NCBI GenBank assembly: GCA_019420325.1
Contig: JAHZHK010000019.1
Span: 9,139-33,742 of the forward strand
Direction of reading: 5' to 3'
Source of the DNA: Coriobacteriaceae bacterium
GTDB lineage: Bacteria; Actinomycetota; Coriobacteriia; Coriobacteriales; UMGS124
DNA: 24,604 nt
Both the position numbers and the translations under genes were made by a program. The first letter of the stretch is position 1, and each line of letters opens with the position of its first letter. This document shows, piece after piece, positions 7,625-15,023 of the stretch. The notes under the pieces were generated by a model, which searched no databases, was not told the origin of the DNA, and saw nothing but the letters and a program-made list of their open reading frames with translations.

Positions 7625-8590
7625 ATGAGCACCAGCGCCAACATCCGCCACCTGCGCGCCACCAAAGGCATGACCCAGGAACAGCTCGCCATGCTCGTCG
7701 GCGTGAGCCGGCAGGCCATCGCCAAATGGGAGGCCGGCGGCACCTATCCCGAGACAGAGAAGCTCATCCGCCTCTCCCAGATCTTCGAGTGCTCGCTTGA
7801 CGACATCATCACGGGTGACCTCACAAGCCGCCCCATCGAAGCGGCAGCGCCTGCCCCAGGCGCCCCGCAGGATATCTGCGGCTACGACCAGGCCATGCGC
7901 AGCTTCGCAATGCGACTCGCCTGCGGCGTGGCGATCATTCTGCTTGCCATCGGAGTCGGTCTGCTGCTCGAGGGCTTCGTCGGCCCCATCGTGGCCGAAG
8001 ACGTCATCTGTCTGGCCTTTGTCCTGGCCGGCGTGGCAGCTGGCGTGGCCATAATCGTACCTGCGTGCATCCGCAGGCAGGCCTTCAACCGCGAGCACCC
8101 TTTTGTGGAAGACTTCTACACCACCGATGACCGCGCCGGCGCCGGTAAGCTTCTGGGCTGGGGAATCGGCGGCGGCGTGGCGCTCATCCTGGCAGGCGTG
8201 CTCCTCTGCGAGCTACTCGAATCCTGGAAGAACTTTGTGGGCGCAGGCACGCTGCTCGTGTGCATTGGCTTGGGCGTGTGGCTGCTCATCTACGCCGCGG
8301 TCATGCACGGCCGTATCAACGTGGAGGAGTACAACCTCGAAATTGCTGAATCCATGAGCTACCAGGCCATCGACGAGGTCATCGACCCCGTCCTGCGTGA
8401 GCAGATGCGCCTGCACAAGCGCCGCAACGCCCTCAGTGGCACGCTGTGTTCCATCTGCATCCTCGTGGCCACTATCGTCGGCCTCATCCTGCAGTTCTCC
8501 GACAACGAGTACTTCTGGCTCTCCTGGGCCATCGGCGGCATCAGCTGCGGCATCGTCGCCGCCATCGTGGAACTCGCGATAAAGGAGTAG
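7625..8590 (+). CDS. XRE-family regulator with C-terminal membrane domain
   Basis: 321 residues. The N-terminus is a clear Cro/C1-type helix-turn-helix (about residues 5-65: IRHLRATKGMTQEQLAMLVG, SRQAIAKWEAGGTYPETEKL, followed by LSQIFECSLDDIITGD). After a short linker come about six hydrophobic segments in three pairs (roughly residues 95-145, 177-227 and 275-318), separated by charged loops. This layout, XRE head plus membrane tail, is common in Firmicutes and Actinobacteria and is associated with sensing envelope stress or local membrane signals; no target is evident. I chose the ATG at 7625 because AGGA lies about 8 nt upstream and the HTH then begins at residue 5; the upstream extension to 7352 is Arg/Pro/Ala-rich and looks noncoding. 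It is convergent with LuxR-type gene 2, with the first copy of the 125-bp palindromic element between the two genes. Confidence 0.85.
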   Translation: MSTSANIRHLRATKGMTQEQLAMLVGVSRQAIAKWEAGGTYPETEKLIRLSQIFECSLDDIITGDLTSRPIEAAAPAPGAPQDICGYDQAMRSFAMRLACGVAIILLAIGVGLLLEGFVGPIVAEDVICLAFVLAGVAAGVAIIVPACIRRQAFNREHPFVEDFYTTDDRAGAGKLLGWGIGGGVALILAGVLLCELLESWKNFVGAGTLLVCIGLGVWLLIYAAVMHGRINVEEYNLEIAESMSYQAIDEVIDPVLREQMRLHKRRNALSGTLCSICILVATIVGLILQFSDNEYFWLSWAIGGISCGIVAAIVELAIKE

Positions 8591-8642
8591 GCGCACGCCA
8601 CCACTCAACCCCACCCGCCTCACCCGGCCCCGCAAAAAACCA

Positions 8643-8767
8643 CGCATGTTTGCGTTTTAATTCGACCGGGGCAGGTAGCCCGAATTGTCGCGCGTCATCT
8701 ACCAGGCAGAACGCTATGCGACATTGGGACTGCACCCACACGCCGAAGATTAAAACGCAAACGTGCG
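8643..8767. repeat. 125-bp element with 19-bp inverted arms, copy 1
   Basis: The left arm at 8643-8661 and right arm at 8749-8767 (ATTAAAACGCAAACGTGCG) are complementary with one mismatch. The 87-bp interior contains further short complementary words (GGTAG/CTACC, TGTCGC/GCGACA). It differs from copy 2 at only two positions across all 125 bp. The arms are flanked outside by an A-run on the left and a T-run on the right, so the transcript would form a long hairpin. It lies between the convergent XRE and LuxR genes, where it may act as a bidirectional transcription stop. On the right it adjoins a remnant of an S41-like gene. Confidence 0.9.
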
Positions 8768-8797
8768 ATCATTTTTGACGCCGAGGCGGCAGCGAGG

Positions 8798-8861
8798 CTA
8801 CTCCGCCACCTTCTCGCAGGCCGTCTCGAGTTCGACGTCGCGCGCAAGCTGGGCCGGGGTC
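8798..8861 (-). pseudogene. 3'-end remnant of an S41 peptidase-like gene, copy 1
   Basis: Reading the minus strand, 21 codons match the C-terminus of the intact S41-like gene at 13355: TPAQLARDVELETACEKVAE and a TAG at 8798-8800, against TPAQLSHDVELETACKRVTG. Similarity stops exactly at base 8861, next to the stop codon of LuxR-type gene 2 (8862-8864), so a rearrangement junction fuses the two 3' ends. It has no start codon or ribosome site and cannot be a gene. The adjacent 30 bp up to the palindromic element also match the equivalent positions beside copies 2 and 3. Confidence 0.85.
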
Positions 8862-10370
8862 CTAAACTCCGCGATACAGAAGCGCCAAGGCCTCGTCGCG
8901 GGAGTGAACATCAAGCTTCTTATATATATGACTGACATGGGTCTTGGCGGTGCCATATGAGATACCGGTGCGCTCAGCTATGTCAGGCACGGACATGCCC
9001 TGCACCATCAACTCAAGAACCTCCTGTTCGCGCAACGTCAGACCATAGCGACGGGCAACCTGAGCGCATTGCCACACGATTCGCTCTGAGTACGACATGG
9101 TGAGATTAGAAAACACCTTCCCACCGACAGTGCCGCTCGTTTCCGCAGCCTCGTCCCCCACAGGCGCAAGGCCAAACGAACGGGACGCGACTTCGTCGTT
9201 GAAAAAGACCGTAGAGACCACGACAACCGCCACCACCATGGCGCACGCGGCGAGGTTTGCCTCGCTGCTGCCGACCGGAAACACCGCCGTGAACTCCTGG
9301 CCAACCCGCATACCCACTAGCGCGGCAATCTCACTGGCCAGCTGCACGATACCGAATATCCAAGCAGGACTCACGGCATAGCGGGCGCACAGCGTTGCAA
9401 GCGCAATGTACATGAAGAGCGTGAACGCGACATTGCCAGAATTCGCAAACAGCACCGCAACCGTACGCCCCTCCCCCAGAAATGCCAGGCACACAAGTCC
9501 GGCTATCATGAGCGGCAAGGCCATCTTGTACAGGAAACTCGCATTGTACCGAGAAGGCAGACTCAAGGCGACGGCAACAGCAACCAGCGACACCAGGAGC
9601 ATGCCGAGCATCCCGTAGGGATTGGGTCCCTCAGAAAGGGACAGGGAGAAATTGAACGCGAACGCGTAAGCGCACATGAGAAGAACCGGTCGCACGGGAA
9701 AGGTCCATTTCGAACATTCGCGTCCGTCGCCCGGACAGCAAACGGAATCTTCGTCCGCAAATCCCTCTCTACCGCCAAGGCAGACGGTCGCCACCCAGAT
9801 GTTCAAACCGGCACAGGCAAGGGGAAGCACAGGCGCCACCGCTGCAACCCCCACGGAGGGAAGCGCCCTCAGCACAAAATGAAGCACGGCAGCAAGGGCA
9901 AAACCAGCAGGAAACACCAGGCAAACCCAACGAGCTGCCCACATGCTTGCCATGCACAGCGTCATCAAAAGCAGCGCCGTTAGGCCGCCTTCGTACACAA
10001 CATGGCCCATACCAGCCAGGACGGCGGGTATCCCCAGAACGTCGGCAAAGCAGGAAAGCCCCCGTCCGAGTCCGGACGCAACGCCAATGGAGGCGAGGAG
10101 GAGTACGTATTTCTTCAGTCGGCACTTGTCGTCGCAATTAAACAACGCGTCAACCCGTTTATGACCAGCGATAAAGACGACGCACACCACAGCGGTCATG
10201 CCATCTGCAACCCAACGCGCCCACGATATACGCTGCGCAGCCGAGACGCCCTCCACAAGCTCGCCCAACCAGCTGCTCGCAGTAAGCAAAGCGACGCAGA
10301 CGGCAAAAACAGCCGCCGGCGCTATGGCAACTGAGCCTGCCGACGGCTGCTTGCACCCAATCTGCACCAT
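8862..10370 (-). CDS. Membrane-bound LuxR-type regulator 2
   Basis: 502 residues with the same plan as regulator 1: about 12 hydrophobic helices, beginning near residue 15, and a C-terminal LuxR HTH at residues 444-502 (LTLREQEVLELMVQGMS, then GISYGTAKTHVSHIYKKLDVHSRDEALALL), ending almost immediately after the domain. The HTH is canonical, so DNA binding is expected; the membrane half is the presumed sensor. It is divergent from the FMN/FAD reductase gene across a 206-bp gap that carries an inverted repeat, and it most likely activates that gene (inference from the pairing usual in this family of bacteria). The ATG at 10368-10370 is preceded by AAAGGG at about 7 nt. Its stop codon lies directly against an S41-like remnant, so its own terminator has probably been lost or replaced by the palindromic element. 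Confidence 0.9.
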   Translation of the reverse strand: MVQIGCKQPSAGSVAIAPAAVFAVCVALLTASSWLGELVEGVSAAQRISWARWVADGMTAVVCVVFIAGHKRVDALFNCDDKCRLKKYVLLLASIGVASGLGRGLSCFADVLGIPAVLAGMGHVVYEGGLTALLLMTLCMASMWAARWVCLVFPAGFALAAVLHFVLRALPSVGVAAVAPVLPLACAGLNIWVATVCLGGREGFADEDSVCCPGDGRECSKWTFPVRPVLLMCAYAFAFNFSLSLSEGPNPYGMLGMLLVSLVAVAVALSLPSRYNASFLYKMALPLMIAGLVCLAFLGEGRTVAVLFANSGNVAFTLFMYIALATLCARYAVSPAWIFGIVQLASEIAALVGMRVGQEFTAVFPVGSSEANLAACAMVVAVVVVSTVFFNDEVASRSFGLAPVGDEAAETSGTVGGKVFSNLTMSYSERIVWQCAQVARRYGLTLREQEVLELMVQGMSVPDIAERTGISYGTAKTHVSHIYKKLDVHSRDEALALLYRGV

Positions 10371-10410
10371 GGCTCGCCCTTTCTACATGCGGTCGATACG
10401 GTCAACGTTT

Positions 10411-10432
10411 TACCTGCTCACAATGGCAGGTA
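10411..10432. promoter_or_regulatory. Inverted repeat in the LuxR2 / flavoprotein divergent promoter
   Basis: TACCTGC and GCAGGTA form a perfect 7-bp dyad with an 8-bp spacer, about 145 bp before the reductase start and 40 bp before the regulator start. Size and position fit an operator for the adjacent LuxR protein. The 9-mer GCAGGTAGA (10426-10434) recurs at 17012-17020 upstream of the second flavoprotein. Confidence 0.45.
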
Positions 10433-10576
10433 GAGAAATATACACCTGTCGCCAGAGCCTAAATACACCGCTCGGAAGATTGGCTTGGCACGCAATAGGG
10501 CCAAATATAACAGCTGTCGCACGGCATGCGCCGATGTGGTGTCCAAATTCTCCAGATATGAATCGAGGTAAATCCC

Positions 10577-12328
10577 ATGCTTTCCGGTACGTGTTCACGT
10601 CGGTCCTTTCTCGGCCTGAGCGCCGCCCTCGCAGGCACTTCGCTTCTCCCCGGCCTCGCTTTTGCCGAAGCTGGAAAGGACCTGTTCGCCAAGCCCGGCA
10701 CCTACAGCGCCACGGCACCGGGCCGCAACGGCGACGTCACCCTAACTGCGACCTTCTCCGCCCAGGCAATTGATTCCATCGATGTTGACAGCTCCGAAAC
10801 GCCCACTGTGGGCGTCGCCGCCATGGACACTCTCACCCAGGAGGTTATCGACGGGCAAACACTGGCAGTAGAGAGCGTGAGCGGGGCGACCCTTTCATGC
10901 GACGCCTTCCTCACTGCGCTCAAGGACTGCGTGGCGCAGGCCGGCGGAGACTTCGACGAACTCTCCAACGACGTAAACAAGACAGCAGTTGAATATAAGA
11001 CGCAGGCAGACGTCATCATCGTGGGAGCAGGCGGCGCAGGCCTCATGGCAGCCGCAACCGCCGCCAGCGACGGAGCAAGCGTCATTGTCATCGAGAAGTC
11101 CGGCGTAGTGGGCGGCAACACCCTGTGCGCCTCCAACGGCATCAACGCCTTCGACTCCGACGTGCAGCTCGCCGACTCCGCCTACCAGGCAGCCGATACC
11201 TCGTTCGAAGGGTTCGAGGCACTTCAGACCAACGAGCGAAGCCGCAAGAATCTCGTCGACGCCTTCATCTCAAACTCGGCTGAGGCAATCAACTACCTAA
11301 GCGAATTGGGCGTGGAGTTCACCGTGGAAATCTCCAATGACGACCGCAACTCCTCGCAGAACTACTATCTGCTCAAGAGCGAGGCCGACGGAACCACCAC
11401 GATGACGACCGTCGTAGCCGCCCTCGACAAGGCCGTGAAGGATGCCGACATCCCCGTGTACACGGGCATCGCAGCAAGCGAGTTGATACAGGATGCCGAC
11501 GGCCGTGTCTGCGGCGTGAATGCCACGGGCCCGGACGGCCAGGAGCTGGCCTTCACCGCAAACGCCGTGGTGCTCACCACAGGTGGCTTCGGCAAAAACA
11601 AGGACCTCATTGCTGAGGTGGCACCGGCATACGCCAACTGCATCACCGACGAAATGGCCCCGACCACAGGCGACGGCCTCCTCATGGCAGAGAAGCTCGG
11701 CGCCAAGGCCGTTGACCTTGATCAGATCCAAACCTTCCCGTCGGTCATCGAAGGCTACGGCATGTCGTTTCCGGCCGGTGGTTTTATGGTTGACGGAACC
11801 ATCTACGTCAACAACTCCGGCGAACGCTTCTGCGCCGAGAAGTTCGAGGTCGTACCCGAGATTCTCGCCCAAGACAAGGGTGAGGTGTACGCCATCTTCG
11901 ACGCCGACAACTATGACGATCGCATGCAGGGCCTCGCCGGCCGGGGGTATGTGAAGGAGGCTTCCACCGCCGAGGAACTCGGTGATGAGCTGGGCTTCGA
12001 TGGCAAAAACCTCGCAGACACTATCGAACAATGGAACGAGGACGCTGCCACTGGCACCGACTCGCTCTTCGGCCGCGAGAACTCCTCCGCGCTCGACGCT
12101 CCGCTCTACGGCTACAAGTTCGGTGTCGGCGCCCACTATTTCATGGGCGGCATCCTCATCGACGAGGCCACCCGCGTGCTCGACGAGAACGAGCAGCCCA
12201 TCGAGGGCCTCTATGCGGCCGGCGAGGTAACGGGCGGCTTCCACGGCACCCAGCGCGTCGACGGCAGCGGCACCGGCGACTCCATCGTCTTCGGCATGAT
12301 TGCCGGCCACACCGTGGCAGCACAGTAA
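10577..12328 (+). CDS. Tat-exported FMN-binding / FAD-dependent reductase (fumarate/urocanate reductase-like)
   Basis: 583 residues. A Tat leader (CSRRSFLGLS, hydrophobic to about residue 30) precedes an FMN-binding domain whose S-G-A-T motif ends at T105, the site where ApbE normally attaches FMN covalently. A FAD_binding_2 domain follows, with VIIVGAGGAGLMAA at about 146-160 and a C-terminal GLYAAGEVTGGFHG. By manual alignment with flavocytochrome c fumarate reductases, the active-site His (H520, GAHYFMGG) and the substrate-carboxylate Arg (R560, GTQRVDG) are kept, but the catalytic-acid Arg position holds a non-arginine (near M404, GGFMVDG). The substrate is therefore probably not fumarate but another activated alkene or related acceptor, reduced outside the membrane with electrons passed via FMN. 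It starts at an ATG with GAGG 8 nt upstream and forms an operon with the nitroreductase-like gene 58 nt downstream. Confidence 0.92.
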   Translation: MLSGTCSRRSFLGLSAALAGTSLLPGLAFAEAGKDLFAKPGTYSATAPGRNGDVTLTATFSAQAIDSIDVDSSETPTVGVAAMDTLTQEVIDGQTLAVESVSGATLSCDAFLTALKDCVAQAGGDFDELSNDVNKTAVEYKTQADVIIVGAGGAGLMAAATAASDGASVIVIEKSGVVGGNTLCASNGINAFDSDVQLADSAYQAADTSFEGFEALQTNERSRKNLVDAFISNSAEAINYLSELGVEFTVEISNDDRNSSQNYYLLKSEADGTTTMTTVVAALDKAVKDADIPVYTGIAASELIQDADGRVCGVNATGPDGQELAFTANAVVLTTGGFGKNKDLIAEVAPAYANCITDEMAPTTGDGLLMAEKLGAKAVDLDQIQTFPSVIEGYGMSFPAGGFMVDGTIYVNNSGERFCAEKFEVVPEILAQDKGEVYAIFDADNYDDRMQGLAGRGYVKEASTAEELGDELGFDGKNLADTIEQWNEDAATGTDSLFGRENSSALDAPLYGYKFGVGAHYFMGGILIDEATRVLDENEQPIEGLYAAGEVTGGFHGTQRVDGSGTGDSIVFGMIAGHTVAAQ

Positions 12329-12386
12329 AGCACGAATCCTATCTCACTACGCGATGAGAGAATACTCATACAAAGGAGAACCAGCT

Positions 12387-13061
12387 ATGACCACCGATCA
12401 GACCATTTCCCGCCGCACCCTCGTTTCCGGCAGCCTTGCCGCAGGCCTCGCCGCCTGCACCATGGGCATGGCCCGCACGGCGTTCGCAGACGACACGAAG
12501 GCCGAGGTCACCGACGTCGTGCCCGAGCTTGCCGAGCGCACCACCCTGCACGGCCTGGAGGGCAGCATGTACGACCCCGACCGCGACATCACCGACGAGG
12601 AGGTCCTGCTCCTGCTCCAGGCCGCCCTCACCGCTCCGTCGGCCGTGGGCGCCAAGTCGCTCGAGCTCGTAGTCATCCGCGACCGCGAGACCATGCAGAA
12701 GATTCACGAGTTCTCGCCCAATGCCAACGAGCTGGAGAGCTGCCCCGTGTGCATCGCCCTCGTAGAGCATGACACTGAGGACGCCCATCCTCGCTTCTAC
12801 CAGTATGACGCCGGCCTGGCCGCCATGGCCCTGCTCGTGCAGGCAAGCGCCATGGGCATCTCGAGCTGCGTGTGCGAGGCTCGCGCCCAGGACAAGGACA
12901 CCCAGCAGGACTACGACTACTCGTTCTTCTGCGGTGACATGGAGACCCATCATCCCCAGCTCTTCATCACCCTGGGCTACCCTGCCGTCGACTCCGAGAC
13001 GAGCGCCTCGGTGGACAATTATGCCGAGTCTCGCGTGCACTCTGAGAAGATCGAGGCTTAA
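12387..13061 (+). CDS. Tat-exported nitroreductase-family protein
   Basis: 224 residues: a Tat leader (SRRTLVSGSLAAGLAACTMG, ending near AFA at about residue 35) and then a single nitroreductase-fold domain. The recognisable core is ITDEEVLLLLQAALTAPSAVGAKSLELVVIRD (about 68-100), matching the family's helix plus PSA-x-x-x-Q-P region, and a late HHPQLFITLGYP, matching the usual G-x-P end. The N-terminal Arg-rich FMN-phosphate motif of nitroreductases is not obvious, since residues around LHGLEGSMYDPDRD lack the R-x-S-x-R pattern, and the protein is short, so FMN binding is uncertain. Nitroreductases are normally cytoplasmic NAD(P)H enzymes; an exported one would need another electron source. 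The start has AAGGAGAA 8 nt upstream. It is the second gene of the flavoprotein operon and is followed by a strong terminator. Confidence 0.82.
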   Translation: MTTDQTISRRTLVSGSLAAGLAACTMGMARTAFADDTKAEVTDVVPELAERTTLHGLEGSMYDPDRDITDEEVLLLLQAALTAPSAVGAKSLELVVIRDRETMQKIHEFSPNANELESCPVCIALVEHDTEDAHPRFYQYDAGLAAMALLVQASAMGISSCVCEARAQDKDTQQDYDYSFFCGDMETHHPQLFITLGYPAVDSETSASVDNYAESRVHSEKIEA

Positions 13062-13087
13062 GCGGGTTTCACCCAAACGCTAAATAA

Positions 13088-13144
13088 ACGATGCCCCTGC
13101 TGCGCCACCTAACGGAACAAGCACAGCAGGGACATCGTCGTTTT
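13088..13144. terminator. Rho-independent terminator of the flavoprotein-nitroreductase operon
   Basis: A long stem (ACGATG-C-CCCTGCTG paired with CAGCAGGG-A-CATCGT, arms 13088-13102 and 13124-13138) is followed by CGTTTT on the plus strand and preceded by an A-rich stretch, so it may work in both directions. It starts 26 nt after the nitroreductase stop. Confidence 0.8.
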
Positions 13145-13199
13145 GAGGGCACGGCATTAGAGGCGCACCGCCCACCGCAGCCTCGCTTGGCAAAAACCG

Positions 13200-13324
13200 C
13201 GCACGTTTGCGTTTTAATTCGACCGGGGCAGGTAGCCTGAATTGTCGCGCGTCATCTACCAGGCAGAACGCTATGCGACATTGGGACTGCACCCACACGC
13301 CGAAGATTAAAACGCAAACGTGCG
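13200..13324. repeat. 125-bp element with 19-bp inverted arms, copy 2
   Basis: The arms are perfect: CGCACGTTTGCGTTTTAAT at 13200-13218 and its complement at 13306-13324. The interior is nearly identical to copy 1. It is 30 bp past the stop of the only intact S41-like gene, and between that gene and the convergent nitroreductase operon, which already has its own terminator. This suggests the element belongs to the S41-like gene's 3' end or travels with it. Confidence 0.9.
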
Positions 13325-13354
13325 GTCATTTTTGGCGCCGAGGCAGCAGCGAGG

Positions 13355-14773
13355 CTAACCTGTCACCCGCTTGCAGGCCGTCTCGAGCTCGACATCATGC
13401 GAAAGCTGGGCGGGAGTCCAGGAAATGTGCACGTCGGGAGCGATTCCGCGACCGAGCGTGGCATCGCCTTCGAGGGCTTCCAGATAAGTCGCCGTAGGCA
13501 GGATGAGCATGAGGTCGTCATCAAGATGAACGGCCCTAGGGCACGTATTGTCAAGTGAGCCGATGGTAGCACGCCCCATGACGGTGGCGTATCCTGCGGA
13601 CTTGGCGGCGCGGACAAGCCACTCGGCCGCCTCGCCGGTGCAGCGATCAGCGAGAACCACAACACGAGGCGCGACGTCTGGGTTGTCAAGACTCCTGCTA
13701 AACCGCACGTCAGGATAGAACTCCTCGGCGCTTGCCATCTCACGCACGCCCTTTTGCCCGCGCTTGGCCCCAAGGTCGGCGGCGAGTCCATCGAGCTCCG
13801 CCAGGTCCTCGGGTGCAGATGCGCCCTGCCGGGCCTGTTCCTGCAGCACCTCAAGCTCCTTGAGCTTGTCGTCGACGTTGTGGCGCGAGTAGTTCATCGC
13901 GATGCCCGGCCGACCAAAGAGCTGTTCGGGAGTCGCCGCCGCACCCGGCGCCATCACGAACGGCACAAGCGGGAAAATATCCTCCTGCATGCCCCCACGA
14001 CACCCACGCACGTCGATAACCAGGCGCTTTGCTATGCAAACCTCGGAAAGCAGGCCGTCGAGGACCTCGCCGAACGCAGGGTCGCTGGGATTGCGCAGGG
14101 TAAGGACGACCACGTCGCCGACATGGCTCAGCTTGCAGCAAGACCGGTCGACACCATTCGTTGCCGCAGGCCCGGCGTCGCCTTCGTCCTTCGCGCAACG
14201 CACGGGCTTGGCCCACTCGGCATCGCCGGCGCTGGCGTCCACCTTCACTGTGCGTTCGATGCCGTCGACGCCCCTCACCTGCAGGTTCTTGGCAAACGCA
14301 AGCACAATTGACCAGTCCTCGCGCTCGGGGTCGGCGGGCTCAACCGTCGTCCACAGCGTGCGCTCCACCTCGGGCCGCACCTCGGCCAGGGACTTCCCGT
14401 TCACGCCCACAATTTGCTCGCCGACGCGCACCGCAGCAGAAGGCGCCGCCCAAATCACATAGAGCGCATCGCCATATCGCTGGGTGCCAAAATCGCTGGT
14501 CACGTGCCATGCAGCTCCCGGTCCCACCACAAGCTGCAAACCCGGGTCCTGATACCAGGTCAAATAATGCAAAATCATCTGCGTCAGCATGCGATCGCAA
14601 AACGCGCGGTTTTGGAACATGTTGGAATTGAGCGTATAGAGCTGACCGGCAAAATCGGCGTAGCCCGACGCCTCAAAGCGCTCGCAGCGCGCATAGTCCA
14701 TCTGCATCGCCTTGAGCAGTCGGTCGAAAACGCCCAGGAAGCTGCGCTGTCCGTGCTGCACCGTCTCACCCAT
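13355..14773 (-). CDS. Peptidase S41-like protein with PDZ-like segment, catalytic serine apparently replaced
   Basis: 472 residues with no signal peptide or membrane helix. A PDZ-like stretch (AAVRVGEQIVGVNGKSLAEV) is followed by an S41-type fold: RLVIDVRGCRGG, then a polar helical insert of about 60 residues, then VVVLADRCTGEAAEWLVRAAKS and GYATVMGRATIGS, and a C-terminal GRGIAPDVHISWTP. In active S41 enzymes the nucleophilic Ser lies three residues before a conserved Glu (S-x-x-E); here that position is Glu381 (EAAE), so the protein may be a non-proteolytic member, or the Ser may be supplied differently. I chose the ATG at 14771-14773 because AAAGG lies 8 nt upstream; the longer frame to 14875 lacks a ribosome site and crosses a terminator hairpin. 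Being cytoplasmic and beside exported reductases, its role is unclear. Remnants of its 3' end occur twice more in the window. Confidence 0.8.
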   Translation of the reverse strand: MGETVQHGQRSFLGVFDRLLKAMQMDYARCERFEASGYADFAGQLYTLNSNMFQNRAFCDRMLTQMILHYLTWYQDPGLQLVVGPGAAWHVTSDFGTQRYGDALYVIWAAPSAAVRVGEQIVGVNGKSLAEVRPEVERTLWTTVEPADPEREDWSIVLAFAKNLQVRGVDGIERTVKVDASAGDAEWAKPVRCAKDEGDAGPAATNGVDRSCCKLSHVGDVVVLTLRNPSDPAFGEVLDGLLSEVCIAKRLVIDVRGCRGGMQEDIFPLVPFVMAPGAAATPEQLFGRPGIAMNYSRHNVDDKLKELEVLQEQARQGASAPEDLAELDGLAADLGAKRGQKGVREMASAEEFYPDVRFSRSLDNPDVAPRVVVLADRCTGEAAEWLVRAAKSAGYATVMGRATIGSLDNTCPRAVHLDDDLMLILPTATYLEALEGDATLGRGIAPDVHISWTPAQLSHDVELETACKRVTG

Positions 14774-14820
14774 CGCCGTTGCCTTTCTTCCAAGCCTTCC
14801 ATACATCCACATGCCGTTGC

Positions 14821-14866
14821 ACAAAACGGGCGCGCGGGCCCAAGTCGCCTCGTCCCGCACGCCCGT
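14821..14866 (-). terminator. Terminator between the second flavoprotein and the S41-like gene
   Basis: On the minus strand ACGGGCG-T-GCGGG pairs with CCCGC-G-CGCCCGT and is followed by a TTTTG tract. It lies 158 nt after the flavoprotein stop and 48 nt before the S41-like start, so it could end the flavoprotein transcript or attenuate the S41-like gene. Confidence 0.7.
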
Positions 14867-15023
14867 CCAAATCAAAACGCAGTGTAACCTAACTGCCTGC
14901 GCGACACAGGTGCTCGCACGCCAGGCATGCGTTGGCAGTACGCACTATATGTACGCAAGCCTTCCCGAAGCGCGCCAATCCCGCGACCCCTTTCAGGCCG
15001 CAGCGCGCCCCCAGCAACCTACC

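Noticed and set aside
8541..8741. Small minus-strand frame starting MWVQSQCRIAFCLVDD, repeated at 13080-13298
   Set aside because: It is carried by the 125-bp palindromic element. The similarity is explained by DNA repetition, the two copies diverge right outside the element, copy 3 does not keep the frame, and there is no ribosome site.
8643..8767. Calling the palindromic element an insertion sequence
   Set aside because: There is no transposase and no detectable target duplication, because the flanks of all copies are themselves homologous; it is listed as a repeat of unknown nature.
11297..12310. 337-residue minus-strand frame opposite the flavoprotein gene
   Set aside because: Shadow frame: Val/Gly/Ala/His-rich, no domain, and the plus strand carries clear FMN and FAD motifs throughout.
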